Below, piece by piece: positions 25,509 through 38,228 of a stretch of DNA of 64,000 nucleotides. Every line of letters starts with the position of its first letter. Position 1 is the stretch's first letter. Under the pieces are notes generated by a model. It saw only the letters and a program-made list of their open reading frames with translations. It was not told the origin of the DNA and made no database searches. Both the position numbers and the translations under genes were made by a program. The stretch is from Warburgia ugandensis (taxonomy: Eukaryota; Streptophyta; Magnoliopsida; Canellales; Canellaceae): assembly GCA_035236585.1 (NCBI GenBank), contig CP141130.1, positions 34,359,501 to 34,423,500 on the forward strand, given 5' to 3'.

Positions 25509-26904
25509 CACCCCCAAAAATCCTCCAAAAATGTTCTTTAAAATTACCACAAAATTATCTTCCTTCTCCTGAAAAACTACATCTAAATTCACTCCAAAAT
25601 TTCTAAAACTCCCAAAAATCTCTCTACTTTCACTTTCTCTCTCCTCTCTCTAGATTGGAACAAGAGAACTAAATTCAATTAGGCACTCTATTTCAAATCA
25701 AACCTCACAAATCTCACCATTAATATTATCATAGATTACCTTATCTACAAAACAACAAAATAAATTTCAAGATCCAATGGTGCAATCAACGAAAAGTAAC
25801 AAAATAAGCGGTTATTGGGTGATCTTATCATCAAGTGGATATTTCTTTTACATTGGGCTACAAAACCTATGTTTTTCTCCAATCAGGTAGGTGAAAAATC
25901 TTTCCATACTTATTTCATGTTAGTTTATATAATTTTTATTTTTTTAAAATTAGTTTTAGGTTAAAAATAATAAAAATCAAGTAAGGACAAGAACCCTTCA
26001 TTTTTATATGATAGAGGGCTTAGATGAAAAATATGAACCGTCCAATCAATCCAGAAGGACCCAAAACCCCTAGGGTAGAATTTTCATGAAATTTAATCAA
26101 GTTTTGAGGCTTTGATTGAAGAGGAATTGATTGGACCGTCCAAAAGGACTGTTTGATCTTCCTAATAAGATTGGCTCCCGGGATGCTGTAGTGGAATGGT
26201 GCATGGAAACGTGCCCTGCGAGAGCATCTCCGCTCGTGCGATGACGTTCCAACGGAACGTCCATGCAACAGCAATGGTCCTAGGGGAGTGCGTTCAACTT
26301 GTGTTCCGATAACAGGAGCGCGATAACCGCTATACCCGACTGGACCTGCTTCGCCCGAACAATCTGGGTCATCCGTTCTGCTGGGCCCAGATCAAATTTG
26401 GACCCTCAGAACGACTGTGAACTTTAATCTTCGATTGTGGAGTCATTTGAACTCCAAATTAAGATAGGAAAGAAGCTATGGAAAGCTTGTAATGTGTATT
26501 TTCTTTTGAAATCATAAAATTGATAAAACTCTTCAAGAAACTTTCTATTTTGAGAAATTAAAATTCTAATTTTCATGATCTTCAAGATCTGAGATGATTA
26601 GATCTTGGTGATTTGATTTAATGATAAAATAATGTTGAAATCAAGTAATATCCATGATTTATTTTGACAGATCTAACATAATATGAGGAATCTACCCTTT
26701 ATGGTAGAAATAACTTAAAAATACAAAGGGACCCACTTGATCAATGAGATCAAGCATGATCAGACCCTTGGGATGGATTGAATGAATGGGATTATTTGGA
26801 ATCTAGTAAGATCGTGGATTAAATGTGACAAAAACAAATGGATATGATCTTTGGACCTTAATGGAGTAAAAGCCCTAAATGTAATTAAAACCATTGATCT
26901 AAAG

Positions 26905-27660
26905 GAAAAGATCTAAGATCTAATTGTTGGATCATAAGTAAAAGTTTCTAATAATCTTAATCTAATTAGTTTACTTGCCTTTTATTTGACAATAGAATTG
27001 TAAATGTGATTTATGTTATCAATTAGGAAGAATGATAGTGTAATTCTTAAATTTAGAATGCTATTAAATTGTTATAATAGGTTGGTAGATTTAATTATCC
27101 TAGGGCCGTGTTAGTTTAAATTTAAGATTTTAGCATGATTCCATTAGATTGGTAGTAAAATTTCATGTATTTCATAACTTAGGATCATGCTAGTTTAAGT
27201 ATAGTTTTATTCCATTAGGTTAAGTTACATTTATAGGAAGCATGTTAGTATAAATGGTTGTTAAACTTATATTGGATTTATGCTTTAAAGTTTATGATTT
27301 AATTGTTGTCAAATTTTATTAGTATATTCAATTGTTATGTAGTTGTTAAGATATGATGAGCATAAATTAGGAAAAATGTAAACTAATGGAATATAGAGAT
27401 TCATGGACAATTAAGTGAGTGAATGACTTTGACTTAATATTAGTAAGGGCTATAGTTAGTAGGACAATATAAGGATTATCAAATCCTTGGCCCAAACTAG
27501 GAGAATAATAAACCCTATGAATAACATTTTAAATGTTCATGGATTTAATTAAAATCAATTAGAAAGAGTACTTAGGGTTAAAATGCTTATAGGAACCTTA
27601 TGAAAGGTTGACCTAAGGTCATTCTAGTGAATGCTTAACATGGTGGTTAAGGGGGTTCTC
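26905..27660. other. Segment present in B2 but absent from B1
   Basis: B1 runs from AAAACCCTTGAT straight to TAATAGAGCC near 14330-14352, while B2 has about 750 bp between the same landmarks. The segment is AT-rich with no coding frame or clear terminal repeats, so either B1 has a deletion or B2 has an insertion. Confidence 0.7.
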
Positions 27661-29881
27661 TAATAGAGCCTTGCTCTTCCCCTACCTTCCATTGACATTT
27701 TTGAGGTGTAAACGCCTCTTTACCTGAGGATTGAAGTAATCACTTTGTGTTTAGCCATTCAACTAATAAGCCTTAGCCAATTAGAAATAAGAGAAGCTGT
27801 CTAAACTTACGATGGAATAAGCTATCTTAAACTAGTAAAACATTAACTGGTTGAATAATAATAACAAGAGCATAAAAGGTTAGTAAATTATTTAATCCTA
27901 ATAAAAATTGTAAGTAAGATAAGAATGATTAAACAAGATCCATAGGATCTTGAATGATCAAGAACAATAAGAATCCTAATGTTGTATTTTATTATGTATG
28001 TATGTTGTAGAAAAATCTAAATAGAGAATCCAAACCCTTGATCAAATATGATTAAAGGAAGAGAACCAAGATCATTCTCCTTAGGGATGATTAAACAATT
28101 GAACTTAGATCAAAGAAGAACTAGATGATAGAAGACCTAAGCCCTTGATCTTCATCAACAAGTACAAATTGTTGATCAAAGGATTTATGAAAGATCAAGA
28201 TCAAAGAAAGGAATACACAAAGACTTAGAATAGAAAATACTTAGATCTGAAAGATTAGAAGGTCATTCTAACCATCAGATTTATTGATCAATAGGATAGA
28301 CACTATCTGATGAAGATAGATCATGATATGACAAAAGATCTAGATCTTTTATATCAAAGGACAATATTAAACAAAGAATATAGATAAGATCAAAACTATA
28401 GGATTATTCAGATTTTATAAATATTGATAGTATGTATGGATTTATAGAATACATACGTCAGTCAGGATCATGGAAGATTTGAAGTGATGGATCACTACTT
28501 GAAGGTAGGAGGATTTTATGAATGCATCTAGATGAGATGTACATGTTGAATGCATGATCTTATGTCTAGAAATGGTGACAAGTGTAAAGTAAATACTTGT
28601 ATTAAATCCTTTGAAAACCCTTATGATCCAACCAAAACACATATGAAATGGTTAGGTTAGAATTAAGGAAAAAGCTCTAAGTGAATAAGGAACTAAAAAA
28701 TATTCCAACCCTAAGTAAAAAGACAGATTGTCTAATACATATGAGAATTATTTTATATACAAGCATGGAGGTTTGTGGTTTTGTTTTAAACTGGCGTAGG
28801 CCTGGGGATGCTATGCTAGGAGAGTTAGTAGGGTTTGGCCACCCGCTCTTCGAAACTTGTTATGATATGGATACCAAGCCTAAGTGAGGTTAAAAGTTGG
28901 GTGGGGCAATTATGGGAGGGCCACCACTGTGACAGCCATGGTCTCCCCCATACGAACATGGATATTGTGATTTCCACCAAGGATGGTATAGGTGGATTAT
29001 TGGGCAGTTATTTGGGCACTTTGGTACGGATTCTGACTACATGCATAGTAGTCCTTTGAGTATTTTTGCATTATGACGCATGGCACAATGAAATGCCTTA
29101 TAACATGGCATGATGAGATGCCGGGTAATCGTGGATTACTGATACTACCCAAATGAGAGAGTACGTCTAGCATAGTTTGGATGATCAATCAACTCAGTAT
29201 AAATTGGGTATGACTATGTTTTGAGATATTAACTATTTTTCACGGTTTTGATCATATATATATTTATACAAAGTATACAGTATGTATGTGTAAGGATATA
29301 CATATATGACCAAGTAAAGAGATTGATCCATGAGTATGAATAATGGGATTCTGAAGTATTAGGATTATACTGTCAAATTATTATGCTTCTTGAATCCCCT
29401 ACCAGGTATAGCTTACTGAGATATCGTAAATGTTTCAATGTTTACAATATCTTAGATATAGAGAAGGAGAATTAGGAGCTCAAGACTTAAGAAGACTTGG
29501 AAGAATAATCAATCAAGGTATATCACTTGAAGACATGTATTTTATTTGAGAGCATTGTATTGTATTGAGGGTTTTTATTGTATGGTGAGCTTTGAAATTT
29601 GGATTATGTAATTTGGACAAGTATTGTAATGATACCCGGGCTGTACAATGAACCACTGAATGGATTCTAAAATTTAATAAAAGTATATTCCTTCAATAAA
29701 ATTTTATCTTGTACAAAAATTCTACTTATGTTATGTATGAAGTGATGACTTGGGTTTTTCAAAATAAGTTCTAAAAAAAGGAATTTCTGGTACTTTATTT
29801 TGTGAAATTTTTTTACTACTAAGGGCCTTGCCTTTGAAAAATATATTACAAAATGTGTTAAAAAAAACCCGGGTCATCACA

Positions 29882-29985
29882 TAAATTTTATTTAAACTAT
29901 AAATTTATAAGGCAAGTCCCTGTGGGTTCGACCTATACTTGCATACGCTACACTATAATCACCCGTGCACTTGCAGTAAATAACA
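29882..29985 (+). repeat. 5' LTR of D, part 2 (LTR end)
   Basis: Resumes with TAAAT after B2 and reads through CCTGTGGGTTCG to the terminal ATAACA. It matches the end of the 3' LTR near 34880-34974. Confidence 0.85.
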
Positions 29986-29991
29986 AGTTTT

Positions 29992-30009
29992 TGGCAGCAT
30001 TGCTAGGGA
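29992..30009 (+). other. Primer-binding site of D, tRNA-Asp type
   Basis: TGGCAGCATTGCTAGGGA resembles TGGCGCCGTTGCCGGGGA, the complement of the tRNA-Asp 3' end, with a few differences. As in A, an AGTTTT spacer precedes it. Confidence 0.82.
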
Positions 30010-30135
30010 AACAACAAGTCCAACCCTATGAGTCGTTTCCTCTAAGCATGAAGAACCACCATTAAAAGAGAATATGCAATAATTTTTTGAGAGAATGGAC
30101 AAAAACTGGCTCCCTTTGAAAATAAGATTGGAGAA

Positions 30136-30489
30136 ATGAAAAGAGAGGGGGAGGAATGGATTGTAAAAATAAAACCAATATGGACAAATATTGATAGAAA
30201 CATTGCTGAAAGAATTGAGATAATAAAACAGATTAGGGATACTAAAGAGCCATTTATTATTGATAATGGGATGGAATTATCTTCTAATCATTCTCAACCA
30301 CAAAGTCCTAACTTGTATATACTCGAGCCATGTCCTGCTCCTTATGATTATGATGAAGAAAATAAAGCTTTAGAAACATCTAATCTGAAACCTCCCCCTC
30401 ATTTTTATGACTTTGATGAAGACACATCCATTGAGGAGATGAATGAGTTGTTGGATACTATGCCTTTGACGAACACTTCTCAATGGTAA
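30136..30489 (+). pseudogene. Open gag-position fragment of element D, unrecognised
   Basis: This is a 117-codon frame starting at ATG and ending at TAA. The product would be hydrophilic: a charged first half (EEWIVKIKPIW, then ERIEIIKQIRDTKEP) and a second half rich in Pro, Asp, Glu and Asn with a repeated acidic YDYDEE/YDFDED motif. It lies about 130 bases after the primer site, where gag would start, but I do not recognise a gag domain. It could be a remnant of a lineage-specific N-terminal extension. Codons after the stop stay partly open in the same frame, so the original protein was probably longer. Function unknown. Confidence 0.45.
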
Positions 30490-32897
30490 GCAAGAGTAGA
30501 AACTCCCATAATTCCTAAAATTCCAACAGAGCCTTGCAATGTAGAAGATGTACCTAATTGGGACCTATTGACCTTATTTGAACAATCATAAGATAGTCAT
30601 GTATGCCCATTTGACACCTTACCCGTGTCCATAAAATAGGAAGAAAAAGAGTCATTTGATGTACATCAACCTACTTAGAGTACACATCAGAAGATAACCA
30701 GGGTTTAAGCCAAACCTTGTCCCCACTTCTAGCAATACAAGAAAAATCTTTTTGTGAAAGGCAGAGTCAGCTTATACCCCTATTTTAGGACAATGTCAGG
30801 GAAACAGATGAAAAAGTTAACTTGAATATAATAGTCATTATTATCCTTCTATTTGGTCAAGAAAAGGACCATTCATCTCCAAATGGCCCAACAAAATGCA
30901 TGGTAGTATACTTAGTCACTGTGTTACCATCACCTCAATTTTCGAAGTAGAGGAATTATATTGACTACCATAAAATTTTGAAGATAAGGGATCATCAATA
31001 TGAATCCCCACAATTAAAAGTTATGGTGATCTTCGTTGTCTTGATGTTACCAGCACCAAAAATTTTAGGGTGGAGGCAATATATAAATTACCACGAGATT
31101 CTGAAGTGGGGTGAGAAATCTCACCATTTCATCTTATGGTTAGGATTAGGACAAATAAACTGATCTAGTTAGTTCTAGTTTTAGAAAGTTAAGTTAGGCC
31201 ATGTTTGGCCGAAGATGTAAAACTTAGTACTTCCTAGGAGGCAACCCAGATGTTTTTCAAATCTCCATCTTCTACATCTTTCCATATGGGTTCATATGTT
31301 TTCAAACATTGGGGAAAATGTTTTATTTAGGTTGGGGGTGTATATGCACATAGAGATTTTGAATTTTCTTAATTCTTCTGGAAAAAAAAGTTTTTAAGGT
31401 AGAGTTCCCTTATTGTTATGAGAACTAGATGTTCATAATTTAATAATTTCACTGTTTTCATCTCTTAATGGGAGTATATATGACTAGTTTTGCATATAAA
31501 TCATATGTTGAAGCATTTTATGAAAGTTAATTCTCATAAACCATTCACACACAATACATAGTCAAGACTAATAGAGAGGTATGACTTAGAGGCCCTGAGG
31601 AAAATCAGTGGAGACCTATAACCTAGTGAGATTTTGAGACTATCTTCTTTTAAGAGAGTTATAAGTAATTCCATAGTTCTCTATAGCATACATAATTTTG
31701 TGTGATCCTATTATCCTTGTTTTGGTTAAATATCAAGAATAAATAGGAGTAATAGCTTTATTTCCAAAAAAATTGATTGAATCTGATAAGTTTTAGTAAA
31801 CCTAGGAAATGATATAGGCCATCCTTGTTTAGCCAAGATATATAAAGCCTACCTAATATATCATATCACTAGTTAGCCCCTTTGAGCCTATTATTAAGCC
31901 TTTTTCTTTCTTAACCACAATTACCTTAACCTAAAATAAACCAGTAAAATAAATCTCCATTATCCATTTTCAAAATAAGTAGAGTTAGTAAAAAAGTTCA
32001 AAGAGTCAAAGAAGTGAAAATTTTTAGTAGTCTTTCTTCCAAAGCAACCAATAGAAAAAGAAAAGTGAAAATAAGAAATACTTGAAAAAGAAGTAAGAAT
32101 ACAAAGGAAATTCACTTCAACAAGTCAATGATGAATTGTCCAACAATAAAAAAAGAAGACCCTTACTCAATTTTAAAACTTTGAAATCCTTACACCCTTT
32201 TTTTCTGAACCTATCCTAAGCCTACATTTCGTCCTAGTTAAAGACCTATTGATCTTAGATGGAATGTAGCCTTAAAGAGGATATAAAAAGAAAGAATTAA
32301 TGTAAAATACCCCTATTGTTCTTGATAAGGACATCCACACTTAGGGATCACTTTTCTTTCTCTCATGAGCATTCAAAAATTTATGTGAACCATTAGCTTG
32401 TTGGATCCAATCACATAATGAGAGAAATATGTTTAAATCCTTTTCTGAGAGCTTCATTTTTTAGGATATACTTGTGAGGATTTGAGATCAAGACATATTT
32501 CCATTGGAATTTGAGCATATCCAGACCCAAGTCAAGACTTAAATGGCTGTACACATACATGCAGTCTGAGAAATAACTAGGATGAAATGTCTTTGATATG
32601 TGAATGGTGTGTAAAATTGTCAATCCTCTCTATTAAGTTGTGAAAAACTAATAAAGTGCTAATGAATTTCTCTGAGATAAACTAGGGGACTTAACCTTAT
32701 TGAATTTTGTGGGTATATTCACTATATACCCTCATGAGGCTAACTCGTCCACTAGGGGTAACCTAGGGGTTTAAGGGCTTGTTGTATATTCTAAATGCAA
32801 TCGTGACTACCTACGAAAGTGGCACTTTGTACTAGTTTTTGTAAAATAATTTTTTGCACGTTTTGCTCTGGACTAGCAAAATGCTAGTTGGAGTGTG
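30490..32897 (+). other. Non-coding interior of element D
   Basis: About 2.4 kb without pol motifs in any frame I could follow. Blocks near 31300-31340 (CATTGGGGAAAATGTTTTATT) and 32745-32780 (GGTAACCTAGGGG) match element A's 3' section. The last bases before 32898, GACTAGCAAAATGCTAGTTGG, match the stretch before A's 3' LTR and contain the likely but weak polypurine tract. Confidence 0.6.
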
Positions 32898-33932
32898 TGT
32901 TAAGTGTTTAATTTTGACCAAAATACCCTTAATTTAGCATTTAATTAGATAATCTAACTCATCAATTTGATAATTTTTAGATAAAATATAAATTTTATCT
33001 TAAATTGACCAACCAACTATTAATTTATTAAATTTAATTGTCAGATGATCATCAGATGCTTAATTTATAGTTTAGATGACTCTAATCTGCAGATCAAATA
33101 GATCATGGTTTGGACAGTTAATTCTATGGTGTAGATTAGTTAGATTGGATATTAGATGGCTTGAATTGTGCTGATTAGTGTCAAATAAAAAATCAACAAA
33201 TGTAGATTATTAGAAGGACATTGAATGAAGTAGATCACTCACAAAGCAAGATGGGATGGTTTCCTAAAACAAAATGAGTTCTAATTAGAGGAAAGGACAT
33301 CATGGATAAGATTTCCTAAATAAGAGATCAACTTTGGAATGAAGAGTTGCATAATTAAAGGGGGTAGAAGTTTCCTAGTAGGAAACTGACTCTTCACCAT
33401 AAGGAAAGTTTGAAGGAAAGTAGAGGGTGGAAACAAAAAAATAGAAGGAGATCCAAAGAAGAAACCCAAAAGAAAATCAAGGCTATAAAGGTTATCTCTG
33501 ATCTCTACCACGCCTTGGACCGTAACCATTCCAGTTCCCATAGTCTTCCACTTTCCTTAGTTGTTTTTCCTTCATTTTCTTTTCGTTTCAATTTAGTTTC
33601 ACCATCATTTGTTTTCTCTGTTTTTGTTCACTGATCAAAATTTCATAATTATTCCCTTTTCTCTATCTCTATCACTACTCTAAATCGTAGATAGGCGACA
33701 GACCGCACCAGCCAGCCCACCTCCTTTCCCTCATTCTTACTCTCTCTTCCCCCCTCTTCTTCACTTTCTCTCTCATACCTAGTCTCTATCTCTGTGTCTT
33801 TTCTTCCCTATCACACCCGCTCTAGGTCGTGCCTCCATAGTAGATCACTACACACCAGCGCTATTCCCCTCTCTTTGCTCACTCTTTTTCTCCTTCCTCT
33901 GCACCACACCATCATGCATCAAGCAGAAGGCA

Positions 33933-33966
<34 letters not shown>

Positions 33967-34974
33967 CTCAAGTTCATCTTCTTCATTGCAGTAGCCAGTC
34001 TCACCTCTCTATCACACATCACTCTCGCCTGCTCCTCCTTTGTTATCCTGCACCAAACCAGCACCACATGTTACTGGCAAGCACAGAACAATACTGGTGT
34101 GTCATTTTTTTTATTTCTTCTTCTTCTTCTTCTTCTTTTTTTATTTCTTCCTCCTTCTTTTCTTCCCCCCATCTCTTCTCTTATTCAACATCTCCATCTT
34201 CCTCTATTCTGTTGAGTTTTTTTGTTTTACGGGAAAAAGAAGGAACTTTTAGTGAAAATTCCAATTTTGCCCATAGCAAAATAATATAAAATACATTTTC
34301 ATCCTACTACTATTCTTATTCATGCTTTACTTATCTATGTTCTACATTATTCCATGATTAATCCAAGGAACTATTTTATCAGTTCTTATTTTAAATAATG
34401 TTTAACTGAATCAAAGGTTCTGCTTTAATAAATAGGATTTCTTCAATTTCTCATTTGTTTCACATCCAATTTTCAATAAAATTCTAGATATTGTTTTTAG
34501 GACATTTTATAGCTTGTTTATCATTCTTGATATTCAATCTTAAATTCAAAAATAAGATCTAAGCTATTAAAAGCCAAAATCCTTATATAGACCAGATCTT
34601 TGAAATTTTAGAGAATCTACCTAATCCATCTGTTGGATCATTAATCAGAAGCACCATAAAGAGTTTGATGAAGATTGATCAAGATTGAAGATATTAGATG
34701 TGAAGAAAATTTTGTGATCAAGATAGGGAAGTAGATTTCTCTTTCTTTCTTTTTTTGTTAAGGTTCTGTCTATTTGAGTTGGACCTCTATAATTTTCAAT
34801 GATTAAATAGATCTAAAGTTTGATTGCACTTTCATTTAATTTTTTCACTTATTTATAATTTTTGAATAATTAAATTTTCTTTAAACTCTAAATTATTAGG
34901 GTGAGTCCTTGTGGGATCGTCCCGTACTTGCATATGCTACACTACAATAGCCCGTATACTTGAAGTAAACAACA
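32898..34974 (+). repeat. 3' LTR of D
   Basis: This 2077-bp LTR aligns with the two-part 5' LTR and ends GTAAACAACA before ACTAT. It includes a (CT)n run at about 33934-33963 and a T-rich (TTC)n stretch at about 34105-34165. Open frames here are low-complexity and not conserved as protein. Confidence 0.87.
33934..33963. repeat. (TC)n microsatellite in D 3' LTR
   Basis: A pure CT/TC run of about 30 bp; the other LTR copy has a shorter run near 24031, so it has changed length since D inserted. Confidence 0.9.
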
Positions 34975-35433
34975 ACTATGATATAATTTCTCTACTTTAG
35001 GGAGTGATTTATGTATGTTATTTATGTGATATTTGAATGATACTTATGAATTCTTAGATAGTTTGTGCTCTAGAGGTATATAAGCTTTGCTTTGGGTACA
35101 TTTCGATTGAGTTAAACAAATCATTTGAATTTGAGAAAATTATTGAATTAGGTCTTTCATGTTGATTTGTCATTAATGTTATATTAATGTGTGATACATT
35201 AAATCAATATTACTTATTGATGAATGTTCATAATCAGAAACATGGTGGATTCCAAAACCCTAGACTTTATAATTTGTTAAATTTATCCATTTTAGAGTAA
35301 TTCATAGTAATTTGATCATTTGATTTATGTTACATTGCTTTGCTAGATTAAGATAACTTAGTTTGGATTTTTATTAATATCTTTAATTTTCAAAGCATGT
35401 CCCATGGGTTCAACCCTTATTTGCATATCTACA
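34975..35433 (+). repeat. 3' LTR of A, piece 4 of 5
   Basis: Resumes with ACTAT after D and aligns to 5' LTR positions about 4257-4710. It ends at ACA (35431-35433), the left target duplication of the CACTA element. Confidence 0.86.
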
Positions 35434-35450
35434 CACTACCAAAATTTGGC

Positions 35451-35850
35451 CTTTATAAGATGGCAAAAATAAGATGGTTTAAATACAACCATCTTATAAA
35501 TTTTTTTATAAGATGGTTTTGAGAAACCATCTTATATATTATAACATTATAAGATAGTTTTATCAAAATTGTCTTATAAAAATAATTTATAAGATGGTTA
35601 TAAAAAATCATCTTATAAAAATAGTTTATAAGGCAATTCCTAAAAACCATGTTATATTGTCAACAAAATATAATATGATTTTCAAAAACAGTCTTACATT
35701 ATACACAATATAAGACAGTTTTTGAAAACTATCTTATATTGTCATGTTTTATAAGATGTTTTTTGAAAATAGTCTTATATTATGTCTGACAATATGAGAC
35801 GATTTTTGAAAATCGTCTTATAATGTCATGTTTTATAAGACAATTTTAAG
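35451..35850. repeat. 5' subterminal hairpin repeats of the CACTA element
   Basis: At least eight variants of TATAAGATGGTTTT and its complement AAAACCATCTTATA alternate here, often as near-perfect back-to-back palindromes. In En/Spm-type elements such subterminal repeats bind the element-encoded TNPA-like protein. Confidence 0.9.
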
Positions 35851-36336
35851 AACCTTCCTTCATATTTTCTTTTTAATAGGGCATTAGCTTTTTAATCTTT
35901 GCTAGTTCGACGAAAAGCTCAAACATTGAGTTGGATTTACATATACTTTGACCTAAACTTGTATTTTCTCAGTTGATATCCATTTAGGTATGTATTCATT
36001 CTTGTTTTTGTCATATGTTTAATTTATTTGATGTTTATGAGTATAAAATTCCTTTTCTTATTCTTTTTTCTTCTAGCATGTATGTGATCATCCATGTGTA
36101 TTGATCAGTGTGTGGATCATTTATGTGTATAGACTAGTCATGTTTTTGCATCACTCTTACTTGTCTCAATCCTAGTTGAAAAGTTGAGTCCTCGAATATT
36201 ATATATGCTTTTAGTAACTATATATATTAACATTTTCTATGCAGACCAAGTATTTGGTTAAATGCCTACCCATGTTATTAATCTTTTCATGTCTAGAAAG
36301 TCTTCATAAGCATCTGAACATCAGCTTTTGGACACA

Positions 36337-36839
36337 ATGGACAAATATGCTTGGATAAGTGTGGAAAGATCATCAAGGGAATATGAGGAGGGAATAGAAA
36401 AGTTTATTGAGTTTGCACTTGAGACAAGTAGTGATTGTAATCAATGTGATGTCCATGCTCGAGATGTAGAAACCTAAAAAAGATTACTGTTGATGAGTTG
36501 AGAGAACATTTGTGCTTCAATGGAGTTGATGAAAGCTATCGCCCTTGTATATGGCATGGAGAGGGAATACGTCATAGGTCCTCATGTAGGGATAAATGTG
36601 TATATGAAAATGAAGCTAGTGTAGGAAGTGTTACAAATAGTAGTACAACTACACCAATGTTTCCAAATGTATACAATGACTTCGACGATGGCCTTGAACA
36701 ATTTCAGACTACACTAGGGGAAGCCGGTAAGCCATTGTACATTGGGTGTACAGATTATACCAAGTTGTCTACAATGGTAGAACTTTACAATGTGAAATTA
36801 AGATTTGGTACTTTATATCAAGGTTTTAAGAATTGTTGA
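36337..36839 (+). pseudogene. Transposase-associated domain, 5' part of TNP2 gene
   Basis: From the ATG at 36337 the frame reads MDKYAWIS, then SREYEEGIEKFIEFA, the typical transposase-associated domain found at the N-terminus of plant CACTA TNP2 proteins. After a stop, 36498-36836 continues with REHLCFNGVDESYRPCIWHG, matching its second half (usual form HLYxxGFxxxYxxWxxHGE). This is followed by an acidic stretch that normally precedes the tnp2 core. It would have been part of the catalytic transposase. Confidence 0.85.
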
Positions 36840-36869
36840 ATGTCAATGGTAAAATGCTGCACAGGTAGA

Positions 36870-37760
36870 ACAAATTGGCTAGGTCGACATGGAAGGCAAA
36901 GAAAACCTTGGTTGTACTAGGGTTGAAGTATGAAAAGATACATGCCTATCCCAATAATTGCATTTTATATAGAAAGGAGCACAAAGACAAAATTATATGT
37001 CCAATTAATGGACATTCAAAATGGAAGATGAAGAAGAATTCAAGTAATTAGCATGTGAAAGATGTCCCTACAAAGGTCATATGGTATTTTTCTCCTATTC
37101 TAAGGTTCCAAAGAATGTTTTGTATTAAAGAAAATAGCAAAGAAACTAGTATGACATGCTGAGGAGAGACTGGGCGATAAATATTTACACCATCCAATAG
37201 ATAGCCCTGCTTGGAAGCTTCTAGACTTTATGTGGCCCAATTTTAGAGAAGAACCTAGAAACCTATGACTTACAAAATCTGTCGACAGGATTAATCCTCA
37301 TGGTTCCATAAGCAGTAAGTATAGTTGTTGGCCTGTTATAATAATTTGTTATAACCTTCCACTATGGTCTTATATGAAGAGGAAGTTCATGATGCTAATA
37401 TTGGGTCCCAAGAAACCTGGGAATGGCATTGATGTGTACTTGGCTCCATTAATCGATAATCTTAGGACATTATGGGAAGTAGGGGTTGAAGCTTATGATG
37501 CATATAAGAAAGAGACATTCACCTTTAAGGTTTTACTATTTTGGACAATAAGCGACTTTCCTGCAAATGGTAATTTAGTGGGATACACACTGAAGGGATA
37601 TAATACATGTCCCATTTGTAGTGACCAAGCATGTGCCATACGACTTCAACATGGTAGGAAGATGGCATTCTTAGGCCACATAAGATGGTTGTATATAAAC
37701 CATCCATATTGTTTTAAAAAGGGAGAATTTGACGGTATTGTGGAAACTAGGACACAGTAA
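36870..37760 (+). pseudogene. TNP2 transposase core (tnp2 family)
   Basis: Broken frames show the order of the tnp2 domain: YPNNCILYRKEH and CPINGHSKWK near 36950-37025, SPAWKLLDFMWP near 37200-37240, then an open stretch (37374-37757) with LGPKKPGNGIDVYLAPLIDN, LWEVGV, KETFTFKVLLFWTISDFPA and GYTLKGYNTCPICSDQ. These match L-I-x-G-P-x-x-P-G-N-x-I-D-V-Y-L-x-P-L and A-x-x-x-W-T-I-x-D-F-P-A-Y-G-x-L-x-G-W of plant TNP2, which cuts and rejoins the element ends. Several stops and frameshifts remove function. Confidence 0.92.
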
Positions 37761-38228
37761 TGTATCATGAGGGAAGAAGAAGAAGGCAACTTCTCTTACA
37801 TATGAAAACAACTCTAAAAGCTGTTAGAAGAAGAAGTCAATATTCTTTGAACTTGTATATTGAAAATCCCTACACATAAGGCATGTGCTTGATGTCATAC
37901 ACATTAGGAAGAATGTCTGTGAAAGCTTGACTATACGTTACTTGACATGCCCAGAAAAACAACGGATGGACTTGCAGCTTGAATGGATCTCATGACAATG
38001 GGTTTGATGAGAAGGTTGTATCCACAGGATAGGGGTCATTGAGGAACATATAAGCTTAAAGCAAATTATATGCTTAGCAGAGAGGAGAGAAGAATAGTGT
38101 GTAAAACCCTGTCAGATATCAAAGTCCCAAATGGGTACTCTTCAAGCTTTAAAAACATTGTCTTCATGGAAGAGTTGAAACTATTAGGGATGAAGTCTCA
38201 CAATTACCATGCATTGATGTAACAACTC

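Larger units (their letters stand above)
24949..29881 (+). mobile_element. B2: solo LTR inserted in the 5' LTR of D
   Basis: A 4933-bp unit starts TGTAATAACCCCAATTTTTG and ends GGGTCATCACA, flanked by TAAAT (24944-24948 and 29882-29886). D's 3' LTR shows the undisturbed site, TAATTAAATTTTC, near 34870. It belongs to the same family as B1 and carries about 0.75 kb absent from B1 (about 26905-27660). TATAAATA at 25501-25508 and AATAAA near 29678 match B1. There is no internal region, so it is a solo LTR. It must be younger than D. Confidence 0.88.
22948..34974 (+). mobile_element. D: non-autonomous LTR retrotransposon without pol
   Basis: LTRs begin TGTTAAGTGTTTAATTTTG at 22948 and 32898, and ACTAT flanks the element (22943-22947 and 34975-34979). 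The 5' LTR is split by solo LTR B2. A tRNA-Asp-type primer site at 29992 follows the LTR end. The interior is only about 2.9 kb and carries one open stretch of 117 codons but no protease, RT or integrase motifs. D therefore looks like a LARD-type derivative of an Athila-like family, dependent on another element for its enzymes. Its 3' interior is collinear with that of A. Confidence 0.85.

Noticed and set aside
33410-34289. Several Ser/Leu/Phe-rich frames in the D 3' LTR
   Set aside because: CT-rich LTR sequence; equivalent positions in the 5' LTR have different stops and lengths, so no protein is conserved.
35451-35850. Direct/inverted 30-bp units considered as a CRISPR-like or MITE array
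   Set aside because: The units alternate in orientation without unique spacers and sit just inside CACTA termini with a 3-bp target duplication, so they are subterminal repeats of that element.
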